DNA from: Acinetobacter soli
GTDB lineage: Bacteria; Pseudomonadota; Gammaproteobacteria; Pseudomonadales; Moraxellaceae
Direction of reading: 5' to 3'
Length of the DNA stretch: 64,000 bases
Assembly: GCF_000760595.1 (NCBI RefSeq)
Contig: NZ_BBNM01000013.1
Coordinates: forward strand, 1-64,000
Shown here: positions 19,205-28,402 of the stretch, piece by piece
Layout of the letters: each line of letters opens with the position of its first letter
Position numbering within the stretch: the first letter of the stretch is position 1
The notes under the pieces: model-generated
Seen by the model: the letters and a program-made list of their open reading frames with translations, nothing else
Told to the model about the DNA's origin: nothing
Database searches by the model: none
Program-made: the position numbers and the translations under genes

Positions 19205-19374
19205 TATTGATATAAACCTTTATAAAATTGTCGCTAAGATTAATTCACACGCACCCAATTGAAAAGCCATTTCGCTGATCTTTTAAGCTTGATTTCCCCT
19301 TAGATCGCCATTTTACGATAGTGGATTACGATTACAAGTATCGCAAGCATCCATTAGACAAAATTCACATAACC

Positions 19375-19402
19375 TTGAATAATACGAATCAACCCTTATA
19401 TT
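19375..19402 (+). promoter_or_regulatory. Predicted trxA promoter
   Basis: TTGAAT (19375-19380), 16-bp spacer, TATATT (19397-19402). The implied leader to the trxA ATG is about 70 nt. The rest of the 277-nt ppx/trxA gap is AT-rich with no other feature that I can support. Confidence 0.5.
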
Positions 19403-19481
19403 GATCTAGAAGGTTATGTCATACTTAATTTCTGTATTTGTCTAACTTCTATATCCGCAAAAAATAAATTTGGAGCGACCT

Positions 19482-19808
19482 ATGTCTGCCACTATTGTAA
19501 ATACAACCGATGCTAACTTCCAAGCAGACGTTTTAGATGCTGAAACTCCCGTTCTTGTAGATTTCTGGGCAGGCTGGTGTGCACCTTGTAAAGCAATTGC
19601 ACCTGTTCTTGAAGACCTGTCTCGTGAATACGAAGGTAAAGTCAAAATTGTAAAAGTGGATGTAACTGCATGTGAAGATACTGCAGTGAAATACAACATT
19701 CGCAACATCCCTGCACTTTTACTTTTCAAAGATGGTGAAGTGGTTGCTCAACAAGTTGGCGCTGCACCGCGTTCAAAACTTGCTGCATTTATCGATGACA
19801 ACGTATAA
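19482..19808 (+). CDS. trxA: Thioredoxin 1
   Basis: 108 aa, standard length. Cytoplasmic dithiol-disulfide reductant for ribonucleotide reductase and peroxidases. Active site FWAGWCAPCK places the cysteines at 33 and 36; the cis-proline loop is NIRNIPALLLF and the C-terminal GAAPRSKLAAFID helix is intact. ATG 19482 has GGAG 6 nt upstream; an in-frame ATG at 19470 lacks one. It is followed by its own terminator and precedes rho, the same trxA-rho order as in E. coli. Confidence 0.97.
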   Translation: MSATIVNTTDANFQADVLDAETPVLVDFWAGWCAPCKAIAPVLEDLSREYEGKVKIVKVDVTACEDTAVKYNIRNIPALLLFKDGEVVAQQVGAAPRSKLAAFIDDNV

Positions 19809-19831
19809 GCCGATTTATACGCATCATCATC

Positions 19832-19866
19832 AAATACGCTATTGTTCGATAGCGTATTTTTTTTGC
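19832..19866 (+). terminator. trxA terminator
   Basis: AAATACGCTAT (19832-19842), loop TGTTCG, ATAGCGTATTT (19849-19859) and a run of T. Confidence 0.9.
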
Positions 19867-19873
19867 ATGGAAA

Positions 19874-19902
19874 TTGACAATTACCCTGATCTGACTTATA
19901 GT
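19874..19902 (+). promoter_or_regulatory. Predicted rho promoter
   Basis: Consensus TTGACA (19874-19879), 17-bp spacer, TATAGT (19897-19902). It lies directly after the trxA terminator, so rho is expected to be transcribed separately from trxA. Confidence 0.7.
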
Positions 19903-19908
19903 TCTTGA

Positions 19909-20146
19909 GCAGGAAGTGCTGAAGGAAAATCACTTCATTTGCCTCCTTTTCGCAAGACACAAAACATAAGATCGCCGCTCGGCAACAGAAATTGCTTCAT
20001 CTATTTCTATACTGAAATAACCAAACAAACTTCTGCGTTTGTGATTATGCAAGTGCGATTCTTATCGTCATTTGAATGCTTGCGGCTGACCTTTATCTCT
20101 TTCCATTTCTGTGCTCCACACACTCCTTTTATCTATCTGACCACTT
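19909..20146 (+). promoter_or_regulatory. Long rho leader
   Basis: About 238 nt between the predicted transcription start and the rho ATG, with no convincing gene. It contains a hairpin GAAGTG (19913-19918) / CACTTC (19931-19936) and then a C- and T-rich, poorly structured stretch (for example 20085-20135). Rho autogenously terminates within its own leader in E. coli; C-rich unstructured RNA is what Rho binds, so this leader probably does the same here. Function is inferred. Confidence 0.5.
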
Positions 20147-21415
20147 ATGAATTTAACCGAACTCAAGAAAAAACCGATTGGCGAACTCATTAAGATTGCA
20201 GAGTTTATGGGCCTTGAAGGTATGGCTCGTAACCGCAAGCAAGATATTATCTTTGCCATCTTGAAACGTCATGCAATGAATGGCGAAGAGATTTTTGGCG
20301 ACGGTGTTCTCGAAATTCTCACTGATGGTTTTGGTTTTTTACGTTCAGCTGCTGGTTCTTATCTGGCAGGTCCAGACGACATTTATGTGAGCCCGTCCCA
20401 GATCCGTCGCTTTAACTTGCGCACCGGTGACACCATCACAGGAACGATTCGCCCACCTAAAGAAGGTGAACGTTACTTTGCATTGCTTAAAGTTAACCAG
20501 ATTAACTACGATACGCCTGAAAACTCGCGTAATAAAATTTTATTTGAAAACCTCACACCGCTTTTCCCAACCGAACAACTGGTGATGGAGCTGGGTAACG
20601 GCACCACAGAAGATTTAACGACGCGTGTAGTCGACTTAATCGCACCGATTGGTAAAGGTCAGCGTTCAATTATCGTTGCGCCGCCAAAAGCCGGTAAAAC
20701 CATGTTGTTGCAAAGTATTGCACAATCGATTGTTCGCAATAACCCAGAAGTGTTCCTGATTGTTCTTCTGATCGACGAACGTCCAGAAGAAGTCACCGAA
20801 ATGGAACGTACCGTACGCGGTGAAGTGGTTGCTTCAACCTTTGATGAATCACCTGCACGTCATGTTCAAGTGGCCGAAATGGTGATTGAAAAAGCCAAAC
20901 GCTTGGTTGAACACAAAAAAGATGTGGTGATTTTGCTTGACTCGATTACCCGCCTTGCACGTGCGTACAACACGGTGATTCCATCATCGGGTAAAGTCTT
21001 GACTGGTGGTGTCGATGCGCATGCACTTGAGCGTCCAAAGCGTTTCTTTGGTGCTGCACGTAATATCGAAGAAGGTGGCTCACTGACCATCATCTCAACT
21101 GCCTTAATTGAAACTGGCAGTAAAATGGATGATGTGATCTACGAAGAATTCAAAGGTACAGGTAACCAAGAGATTACCCTAGATCGTCGTATTGCTGAAA
21201 AGCGTGTCTTCCCTGCGATGAATATCAAGAAATCTGGTACGCGTCGTGAAGAACGCCTGATGGACGAAGATAACCTGCGTAAAGTCTGGATCTTGCGTAA
21301 ATTGCTTCATCCTATGGATGAGCTTGCCGCAATGGAGTTCTTACTGGATCGTATGAAAGAAACCAAAACCAATGATGATTTCTTTGACCAAATGAAGCGT
21401 AAAGCCGCAAACTAA
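20147..21415 (+). CDS. rho: Transcription termination factor Rho
   Basis: 422 aa hexameric RNA-dependent ATPase helicase. N-terminal Rho_N helix bundle ([20 protein letters not shown]), cold-shock-like RNA-binding domain with [17 protein letters not shown], Walker [13 protein letters not shown]-loop [21 protein letters not shown] and R-loop [25 protein letters not shown]. Length and domain order match E. coli Rho (419). ATG lacks a strong Shine-Dalgarno sequence. Confidence 0.98.
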   Translation: MNLTELKKKPIGELIKIAEFMGLEGMARNRKQDIIFAILKRHAMNGEEIFGDGVLEILTDGFGFLRSAAGSYLAGPDDIYVSPSQIRRFNLRTGDTITGTIRPPKEGERYFALLKVNQINYDTPENSRNKILFENLTPLFPTEQLVMELGNGTTEDLTTRVVDLIAPIGKGQRSIIVAPPKAGKTMLLQSIAQSIVRNNPEVFLIVLLIDERPEEVTEMERTVRGEVVASTFDESPARHVQVAEMVIEKAKRLVEHKKDVVILLDSITRLARAYNTVIPSSGKVLTGGVDAHALERPKRFFGAARNIEEGGSLTIISTALIETGSKMDDVIYEEFKGTGNQEITLDRRIAEKRVFPAMNIKKSGTRREERLMDEDNLRKVWILRKLLHPMDELAAMEFLLDRMKETKTNDDFFDQMKRKAAN

Positions 21416-21438
21416 GTTTTGCTGCAAATACTCAATCT

Positions 21439-21468
21439 AGGCTGTCTATAACGACAGCCTTTTTTGTT
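21439..21468 (+). terminator. rho terminator
   Basis: AGGCTGTC (21439-21446), loop TATAAC, GACAGCCT (21453-21460) then TTTTTG. Confidence 0.9.
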
Positions 21469-21470
21469 TG

Positions 21471-21833
21471 GTTGACTTAATTTACATAAATATACAATTG
21501 ACGATTTTCTATGTTAAATTTCGTGTAAGCACTTGATTAATATCATCTTCAATTATAAAAACTGTATAAAATTTAACTAGTTAACCCGTGTTCATCCAAT
21601 ATAAAATTCAGTCTTTATTGTTATTTTCTGTTAAAAATCAGACAATTTTATCGTTTTTTTAGCCACTTTTTCACATCAGGCAGTAGTAATTCGCAAAGGG
21701 CAGTGATAGCATATCCGCAGACCAGTTAGACTGCTCTATGCGTTGTTACCTAACCACGTTTTAGGAATAATTAAAGCACAAACAGGCTAACGTAGGTTTT
21801 TTTTAATCTCAATTTTTTTATGAGAGTGATGCC
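21471..21833 (+). promoter_or_regulatory. Long AT-rich upstream region with structured leader of the small lipoprotein gene
   Basis: A 363-nt stretch without a gene. The first 200 nt are very AT-rich. Nearer the gene a nested hairpin is visible: GCATA (21709-21713) and GCAG (21717-21720) pair with CTGC (21731-21734) and TATGC (21737-21741). A second weak stem CCTAA...TTAGG (21749-21764) follows. I could not identify one convincing promoter. The region could be a stabilising 5' leader for an abundant mRNA or an overlapping small RNA. Confidence 0.4.
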
Positions 21834-22100
21834 ATGTTATTCAAGAAAATCGCAATTGCTGCTGCTATCGCTACTACTTTAGCTTTCGTTGGTTGTGCAA
21901 AGAAAACTGAACAAGCTGCTGCTGACGCTAACACAGCTGCTTCTCAAGCAACTGCTGCTGCTTCTGAAGCTCAAGCTGCTGTAGACGCTGCTGCTACTTC
22001 AGCTCCTGCTTCTGCTGCTGCTGCTGCTGACGCTGCTACTAACGCTGCTGCTGCTGCTACTGACGCTGCTCAAGCTGCTTCTTCAGCTGCTGCTAAATAA
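21834..22100 (+). CDS. Small alanine-rich lipoprotein
   Basis: 88 aa; 44 residues are Ala. A signal peptide (MLFKKIAIAAAIATTLAFVGC) ends in Cys21, a plausible lipid-attachment site. The mature part is a low-complexity Ala/Asp/Thr/Ser/Gln sequence of heptad-like character (AAADANTAASQATAAASEAQ), which should form a long helix, recalling Lpp/OprI-type lipoproteins. About 41 of 44 Ala codons are GCT, a bias expected of a very highly expressed gene. Good ribosome site (GAGAGTGA) and a strong terminator. No homology beyond this type is claimed; a structural envelope role is inference. Confidence 0.8.
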   Translation: MLFKKIAIAAAIATTLAFVGCAKKTEQAAADANTAASQATAAASEAQAAVDAAATSAPASAAAAADAATNAAAAATDAAQAASSAAAK

Positions 22101-22120
22101 TCTAGATTTTAGATTATTTG

Positions 22121-22153
22121 AAAAAAAGAGAGCCTTATGGCTCTCTTTTTTTA
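22121..22153 (+). terminator. Terminator of the alanine-rich lipoprotein gene
   Basis: AAAAAAAGAGAGCC, loop TTAT, GGCTCTCTTTTTTT. Symmetric runs mean it could also stop transcription from the ihfA side. Confidence 0.92.
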
Positions 22154-22157
22154 TGTC

Positions 22158-22183
22158 TGGTGATCAAGAAAATTTGATCACCA
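22158..22183. repeat. Perfect 10-bp inverted repeat, function unknown
   Basis: TGGTGATCAA (22158-22167), 6-nt loop, TTGATCACCA (22174-22183). No T-run follows on either strand, so it is not a standard terminator. It sits 5 nt from the lipoprotein terminator and may stabilise a 3' end or be a protein site. Confidence 0.5.
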
Positions 22184-22261
22184 AACCGACACAATCAAAT
22201 CAATTACTCGATGTACACAGCTCAACACATGGCCAATATAGCATCGGCATTTAAAAGAAGA

Positions 22262-22293
22262 ATAAAAAAATGAGCAGGTTATTCCTGCTCATT
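22262..22293 (-). terminator. ihfA terminator overlapping the coding end
   Basis: Read on the minus strand: AATGAGCAGG, loop AATAA, CCTGCTCATT, then TTTTTATT. The upstream arm encodes the last codons of IhfA and the loop holds its stop codon. Confidence 0.85.
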
Positions 22294-22572
22294 TCCTACG
22301 CGCTGTCTAAATTTCTGACCCGCTCTAAAAGTCACAACGCGACGGGCAGAAATCGGAATTTCCTCTCCCGTCTTAGGATTACGACCTGGGCGCTCACGTT
22401 TGTCACGCAATTCAAAATTACCAAACCCAGAAAGTTTTACGTGTTCGCCTGTAATCAACGCTTGGCTGATTTCATCAAAAAATAACTCGACCATTTGTTT
22501 CGCTTCGCGGCGATTTAGGCTTGTGAGTTCGCTTAAATGATCTGCCATGTCTGCTTTTGTTAATGCTGTCAT
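22279..22572 (-). CDS. ihfA: Integration host factor subunit alpha
   Basis: 97 aa DNA-bending protein. [35 protein letters not shown] and the beta-arm [44 protein letters not shown] are diagnostic; [12 protein letters not shown] includes the intercalating proline. The start overlaps the pheT stop (ATGA), giving the conserved pheS-pheT-ihfA order. IHF alpha rather than HU or IHF beta is supported by that linkage and by the N-terminus. Confidence 0.97.
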   Translation of the reverse strand: MTALTKADMADHLSELTSLNRREAKQMVELFFDEISQALITGEHVKLSGFGNFELRDKRERPGRNPKTGEEIPISARRVVTFRAGQKFRQRVGNEQE

Positions 22573-24950
22573 GAGGCCCTCAATGTCGCTTGATAAGTGT
22601 TTTCCAACACTTGAATTATATTATCCATACCTGACTTAATTTCAGCATCTTCAAGCGTACGAGATGGGTGCTGCCATAGAAGTGCAAACGCTAGCGAACG
22701 CTTACCCTGTTCAACACCTTGACCCGTGTACACATCAAACAACCAAGTCGAATCGAGTAGATCACCACCTGTTTGTTTAATTAACTGCTGAATATCGCTC
22801 ACATTTATCTTATCACTGATTAATAAGGCAATATCACGTCGAACCGATGGAAAACGTGATAATTCTGTAAAATTAGATACATAAGATTGCAAAATCGCCT
22901 TCTGATCAATTTCAGCAACCCATGTTGTACCCAAATCTAGTTCATTTTCCAATGATGGGTGCAAACGCCCCAAATAACCAATCGACTGTCCATCGACTAA
23001 AATCTCGGCAGATTGACCTGGATGCAACCAAACACGCTCTGAACGAACATAGCTCACATTGAGACGACCCGCAGCTAAAATTTGCTCGACTTCATTTTTT
23101 AGGTCAAAGAAATCCATTGGCTGTACTTTGCCATGCCAGAGCTCCGGTGTACGTGAGCCGACCGCAATTAGAGCTAAAGTCGGGATCTGCTGTAAATCGT
23201 GAATTGATGATGCATGCTGATAATCAAATCGCAACCCCAATTCAAAGAAACGTACGCGACTTTGCTGACGGTTCAAGTTATGTTGAACACATGGGATTAA
23301 GCTTGAAAGCAAGGTACTACGCATCACAGCCAAATCACTTGAAATCGGATTGGCCAAGGCCAACGGATTTACCTTCGGATTGAGCTGCTTTTCAAGCTTG
23401 AGGTCTGCAAAGCTAAAGCTGATGGCTTCTTGATATCCCAAAGTTGCAACGGTTTGACGCAGTGCTGCCAATTCAAGATGATCTTGATACTGTGCAAGCT
23501 GAACATCAATTTTTGGCAAGGCAATCTGAATATTGTCGTAGCCATGAATACGCGCAACTTCTTCAATTAAGTCTTGATAAATCGCGAGATCAAAACGATG
23601 TGATGGGGGCACAACATGCCATTCGCCTGTGGCAACCACAGTCACTTCACAACCTAAACGCTGTAGTGCATCGGTAATAAAATCGATTTCGACACGATAT
23701 CCAAGTAATGCATCGACTTGCGATTGATGCAGCGTAATCGGATCACGCTTTGGCAATAGCTCTGCTTTTTCAGCCACGCTGATTGGCCCAAACTCACCAC
23801 CGGCATATTGCTGAATCAATTCACTGGCGCGATGCATCGCCAGCATTGGCAATTCAAAGTCGACCCCACGCTCATAGCGCTGTGATGAATCGGTATGCAA
23901 ACCGAAACGACGTGCACGTCCCGCAATCGCTAGCGGCGCGAAAAAGGCACTTTCAAGGAAAATATCACGGGTTTCATCAGTGACACTTGAGTCTAGGCCA
24001 CCCATAATTCCAGCAATTGCCAAAGCTTTGCTATTGTCTGCAATGACCATAATATCTGGGTTCAGCTCAACTTCTTGCTCATTCAACAAGACCAGCTTTT
24101 CCTGATCTGCTGCTTGACGAACATGAATATCGCCGTCGATTTTTGCCAAATCGAAAGCATGCATCGGCTGGCCAAGTTCCATCAATACATAGTTGGTGAT
24201 ATCGACCAGAATGCTGTGCGTGCGAATACCTGAGCAGCTAAGTGCATGTGCCATCCAGTCAGGCGTTTGTGCTTGCACATTGACATTTTTAATGGCGCGG
24301 CCCAAATAACGTGGCGCACCATCTGTCGCGAGATGAACCTGCTTTTGTTCTAAAATGCTAGATTCAACCGCAGCAATAACAGGTGGCGTAACCGTTAACT
24401 GGTTAATGACACCGATTTCACGTGCAATACCACGAATACTAAAACAATCACCGCGATTTGGCGTGATACTGATATCAATTACATGATCATCCAGCTTCAA
24501 ATAATCGCGGATGTTGGTGCCCACAGGTGCATCTTGTGGCAATTCGAGTAACCCATCGATTTTATCTTCAAGATCGATCTCAGATGCACCGCACAGCATG
24601 CCTTGCGATTCAATACCGCGTAGCTTACCCTTTTTAATTTTAAAATCACCCGGCAATACCGCACCAATGGTCGCAACTGGTGCTTTCATGCCTACACGTA
24701 CATTGGGTGCACCACATACAATTTGTAATGGCTCACCATTGCCAATATTGACCGTAGTTACACGCAAGCGATCTGCATCTGGATGCTGCTCAACGCTCAA
24801 TACCTCACCCACGACAACTCCAGTAAATGGCTTGGCAATCGGTGCCAACTCATCGACCTCTAGCCCAAGCATGGTCAGTTGATCGGTCAACGTTTCGCTA
24901 TCAATGGCTGGATTAACCCAAGTGCGTAACCAACTTTCACTAATTTTCAT
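22569..24950 (-). CDS. pheT: Phenylalanyl-tRNA synthetase beta subunit
   Basis: 793 aa. Domain order: N-terminal tRNA-binding OB domain ([44 protein letters not shown]), B3/B4 editing domain ([39 protein letters not shown]), B5 domain, catalytic-like core, and C-terminal anticodon-binding FDX-ACB domain ([16 protein letters not shown]...[18 protein letters not shown]). Forms an alpha2-beta2 enzyme with PheS, 35 nt upstream. Confidence 0.98.
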   Translation of the reverse strand: MKISESWLRTWVNPAIDSETLTDQLTMLGLEVDELAPIAKPFTGVVVGEVLSVEQHPDADRLRVTTVNIGNGEPLQIVCGAPNVRVGMKAPVATIGAVLPGDFKIKKGKLRGIESQGMLCGASEIDLEDKIDGLLELPQDAPVGTNIRDYLKLDDHVIDISITPNRGDCFSIRGIAREIGVINQLTVTPPVIAAVESSILEQKQVHLATDGAPRYLGRAIKNVNVQAQTPDWMAHALSCSGIRTHSILVDITNYVLMELGQPMHAFDLAKIDGDIHVRQAADQEKLVLLNEQEVELNPDIMVIADNSKALAIAGIMGGLDSSVTDETRDIFLESAFFAPLAIAGRARRFGLHTDSSQRYERGVDFELPMLAMHRASELIQQYAGGEFGPISVAEKAELLPKRDPITLHQSQVDALLGYRVEIDFITDALQRLGCEVTVVATGEWHVVPPSHRFDLAIYQDLIEEVARIHGYDNIQIALPKIDVQLAQYQDHLELAALRQTVATLGYQEAISFSFADLKLEKQLNPKVNPLALANPISSDLAVMRSTLLSSLIPCVQHNLNRQQSRVRFFELGLRFDYQHASSIHDLQQIPTLALIAVGSRTPELWHGKVQPMDFFDLKNEVEQILAAGRLNVSYVRSERVWLHPGQSAEILVDGQSIGYLGRLHPSLENELDLGTTWVAEIDQKAILQSYVSNFTELSRFPSVRRDIALLISDKINVSDIQQLIKQTGGDLLDSTWLFDVYTGQGVEQGKRSLAFALLWQHPSRTLEDAEIKSGMDNIIQVLENTYQATLRAS

Positions 24951-24985
24951 CTTTATAAAACCTTAAATCTAATCCTGAAAAACTG

Positions 24986-26014
<1,029 letters not shown>

Positions 26015-26106
26015 CTAACAGTTTTTAAACGGATTGATGAAGCATAAACGCAGGAAAATTACTAGGCAGGGTATTTATAAAACGTATAAGATGAGCGCTG
26101 GTGTGA

Positions 26107-27141
26107 ATGAGAAACTCGACAATGACACTTGATCAAATCTGGAAACAACAACTCGCATTGGTCAGTTATGGCAATGAATATCTGAATCATGATCTTAGCT
26201 TTTCAGGCTGGAAGCAGCACAGCATCTTTACACGGCATGCACTGTATTTTCGAGATCTGATCACACAGCATTTACTGGCTCAGCATTTTCAGGTTTGGCT
26301 TGAAGGGCTTAAACAGCAAGGCGTATACCGGATTAGTCTTCATGCCTCGAATCTACTGATCAATGAAAAAAATCCAAATCCAAATGTTGAGTTGCTGTCG
26401 AGTCATGTAGTGGTGACGCATAGTAAAACACAAAAAACAGCCTGGATTATGGGTCAGGAACTTGCCGAGTGGTATTTAAGTGATCAAGCTTTTGAGACTC
26501 CCCTAAACCAACGTTCCGATACTCGTGAAACAACATTTTGGCGCTACGATTTAAGTGACAAACTCGCAAAAAAAGTTCAAGCCGATCTGGAAACAGCCAA
26601 CTGGAAAGACATCTCGGCGTTTTTATCTCGTGAGTTATTTGAACAGCGCTTAGCTCAGGGAGTAGATCTTGAGTCGAACGGCAAGCCTTATTATGGTACA
26701 GATACTTTAGCCTCGAGCGAAGCAACAGGCCAATATCTCCCACTATTGCCGAGCGAGTATCCCGCCCAACTGGCACATGAGTTACTCCATAAAGTAGAAC
26801 GCTTAAGCCATTTTATTCAGCAAAAGCGGCAGCATCCTTATCATGCAACAGGTGAGATGCTCAGTCCTGAAGAGCAGATTGCACTACGCCAGTTTGCCGA
26901 AAAAATTGAGGATATGCATGCCAAGCTGATTGTATGCGTAGCCAATCACTACCAATCGGCACATCCGCTTCCTGCTGCGCCAGTAGCCTCTCCGCTTGAG
27001 CCACAACTGGCACATACGCCAACCGCGCAGATTGCAAACAGTACTCCACAGCATTCACATAAAGTCGGCTCGCCCAGTGTAATTAAACTGGTGCTTTTAA
27101 CCATTATTATCTGTGCATGTGCCTATTATTTTGGGCTATAA
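26107..27141 (+). CDS. Unknown tail-anchored protein between pheS and rplT
   Basis: 344 aa. No signal peptide. Residues 1-285 look soluble and alpha-helical, Gln/His/Leu-rich, with a segment EEQIALRQFAEKIEDMHAKLIVCV; residues 286-318 form a Pro/Ala-rich linker; residues 325-342 are a single C-terminal hydrophobic helix (VIKLVLLTIIICACAYYF), so it is predicted to be tail-anchored in the inner membrane facing the cytoplasm. No family recognised. Start at 26107 or ATG 26122; both have weak ribosome sites. It runs opposite to the flanking translation genes. Confidence 0.75.
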   Translation: MRNSTMTLDQIWKQQLALVSYGNEYLNHDLSFSGWKQHSIFTRHALYFRDLITQHLLAQHFQVWLEGLKQQGVYRISLHASNLLINEKNPNPNVELLSSHVVVTHSKTQKTAWIMGQELAEWYLSDQAFETPLNQRSDTRETTFWRYDLSDKLAKKVQADLETANWKDISAFLSRELFEQRLAQGVDLESNGKPYYGTDTLASSEATGQYLPLLPSEYPAQLAHELLHKVERLSHFIQQKRQHPYHATGEMLSPEEQIALRQFAEKIEDMHAKLIVCVANHYQSAHPLPAAPVASPLEPQLAHTPTAQIANSTPQHSHKVGSPSVIKLVLLTIIICACAYYFGL

Positions 27142-27160
27142 GTCGGCTAAACCTGACTAG

Positions 27161-27196
27161 GTGCTTAATCGTGCAGAAGCCTTTAAGCACTTTTAA
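27161..27196. terminator. Possible terminator between converging genes
   Basis: GTGCTTAA (27161-27168) pairs with TTAAGCAC (27183-27190), followed by TTTT on the plus strand. The long loop and short T-run make it moderate. Confidence 0.5.
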
Positions 27197-27390
27197 AAGG
27201 TGGGTTTAATTTTAAGAATAATTTTATGACCGCCATCATGTTGATTAATCACATGATGTACACCTTCTACCACACCCTCCACTTCTGCATCTGGCCCATA
27301 AAAAACCCGGATGCTCTCTCCCAAACGCGGCAATAGTCCCAGTTCAATTTCAATCGCGCCTTGCTCGATTCCCTCAACCAATACTTTCAT
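27193..27390 (-). CDS. Small conserved-looking protein of unknown function
   Basis: 65 aa: MKVLVEGIEQGAIEIELG followed by a beta-rich core LGESIRVFYGPDAEVEGVVEGVHHVIN and a basic end. No membrane helix. A GGAGCG lies just upstream of the ATG. The pattern of a short beta-barrel-like domain is all I can see; function unknown. It is set between the tail-anchored protein and the rplT terminator. Confidence 0.65.
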   Translation of the reverse strand: MKVLVEGIEQGAIEIELGLLPRLGESIRVFYGPDAEVEGVVEGVHHVINQHDGGHKIILKIKPTF

Positions 27391-27553
27391 GCGTACGCTC
27401 CTTTTCTTATTACTGTATTCCTATTACTGTATGAAGAAGCATGTAAGCCTGTCTTATTCATCCTGTGGCAATTGTGTACATCTTTAGTCATTTTCAAGAC
27501 TTAGGACTTAAAGAGGCGTAATTGATCGATATACCTCAAGCACATTTTTAGAC

Positions 27554-27590
27554 ATAAAAAAAGACCGCTAAAAAGCGGTCTTTTTTTTTG
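27554..27590 (-). terminator. rpmI-rplT terminator
   Basis: AAAAAAAGACCGCT, loop AAAA, AGCGGTCTTTTTTT; starts 11 nt after the rplT stop on the minus strand. Confidence 0.93.
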
Positions 27591-27600
27591 AATCTCTAGC

Positions 27601-27960
27601 TTATGCAGCCAAAGCGCCTTTCGCTTTTTCAGCTAAAGCAGCAAATGCTACTGCATCATGCATAGCGATGTCAGCTAATACGCGACGGTCGATGATCACT
27701 TGAGCTTTTTTCAAGCCATCGATCATACGGCTGTAAGACAAACCGTTTTGACGAGCACCCGCGTTGATACGCGCAATCCATAAAGCACGGAATTGACGTT
27801 TCTTCTGACGACGGTCACGGTAAGCGTATTGACCAGCTTTGATTACCGCTTGGAACGCTACGCGGTAAACGCGTGAACGAGCACCATAGTAACCTTTAGC
27901 GCGAGCAAGAATTTTTTTGTGACGACGATGAGCCACTACACCACGTTTTACACGAGCCAT
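27601..27960 (-). CDS. rplT: 50S ribosomal protein L20
   Basis: 119 aa. [35 protein letters not shown] and [34 protein letters not shown] are diagnostic. Essential early in 50S assembly; in other bacteria L20 represses its own operon by binding the mRNA. Spaced 11 nt after rpmI. Confidence 0.98.
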
Positions 27961-27971
27961 TTATAATCTCC

Positions 27972-28166
27972 TTAGATGTATGGGCACATACGACGAACTG
28001 AATTCATGTCAGAAACATGAACCATTACACAGCCGCGTAATTGACGAATACGTTTCGCAGATTTTTTGGTCAAGATGTGGCGCTTGAACGCTTGTTTACG
28101 CTTGAAACCGTTTGCAGTCGCTTTGAAGCGTTTAGCTGCACCACGGCGAGTTTTTAACTTAGCCAT
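27972..28166 (-). CDS. rpmI: 50S ribosomal protein L35
   Basis: 64 aa: [45 protein letters not shown] is diagnostic. AGAGGT precedes the ATG. Unusually, infC is not directly upstream but lies about 4.3 kb away. Confidence 0.98.
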   Translation of the reverse strand: MAKLKTRRGAAKRFKATANGFKRKQAFKRHILTKKSAKRIRQLRGCVMVHVSDMNSVRRMCPYI

Positions 28167-28244
28167 AGTAACCTCTTTTAGGCACCTGTTCGGCGCGTTT
28201 GCACCATTGCAAACCGACCTGCAGGTAAGGAAGGCGAAATCATA
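28167..28244 (-). promoter_or_regulatory. Predicted rpmI-rplT promoter and structured leader
   Basis: On the minus strand a -10 like TATGAT (plus 28239-28244) is preceded by TTTTGT 17 bp upstream. The leader has a perfect 7-bp hairpin GTTTGCA/TGCAAAC (28197-28214) flanked by short complementary arms (CGG/CCG, CCTG/CAGG). It could be an L20 autoregulatory site, needed here because infC is not co-transcribed. The L20 role is inference. Confidence 0.45.
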
Positions 28245-28402
28245 CCGTATCTTTGTTTAAAACAAAAGCAGTTTTACTGATTCTGTTCCCGCTTTATCGT
28301 GAAATGACTGCAAGATTCTTCATCATTAAAAAATCAATATAAATGGCTATTTTTTAAGAATTCAAACTTATACTGAGTAAAAATTATCAATATACGATAT
28401 TT

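Noticed and set aside
19939..20193. 84-codon frame in the rho leader, a possible leader peptide
   Set aside because: No Shine-Dalgarno, overlaps the rho start in another frame, and composition is not protein-like.
21834..22100. Simple GCT repeat or microsatellite expansion instead of a gene
   Set aside because: A signal peptide with lipidation cysteine, ribosome site, mixed non-Ala codons and a strong terminator show that it is a real coding region.
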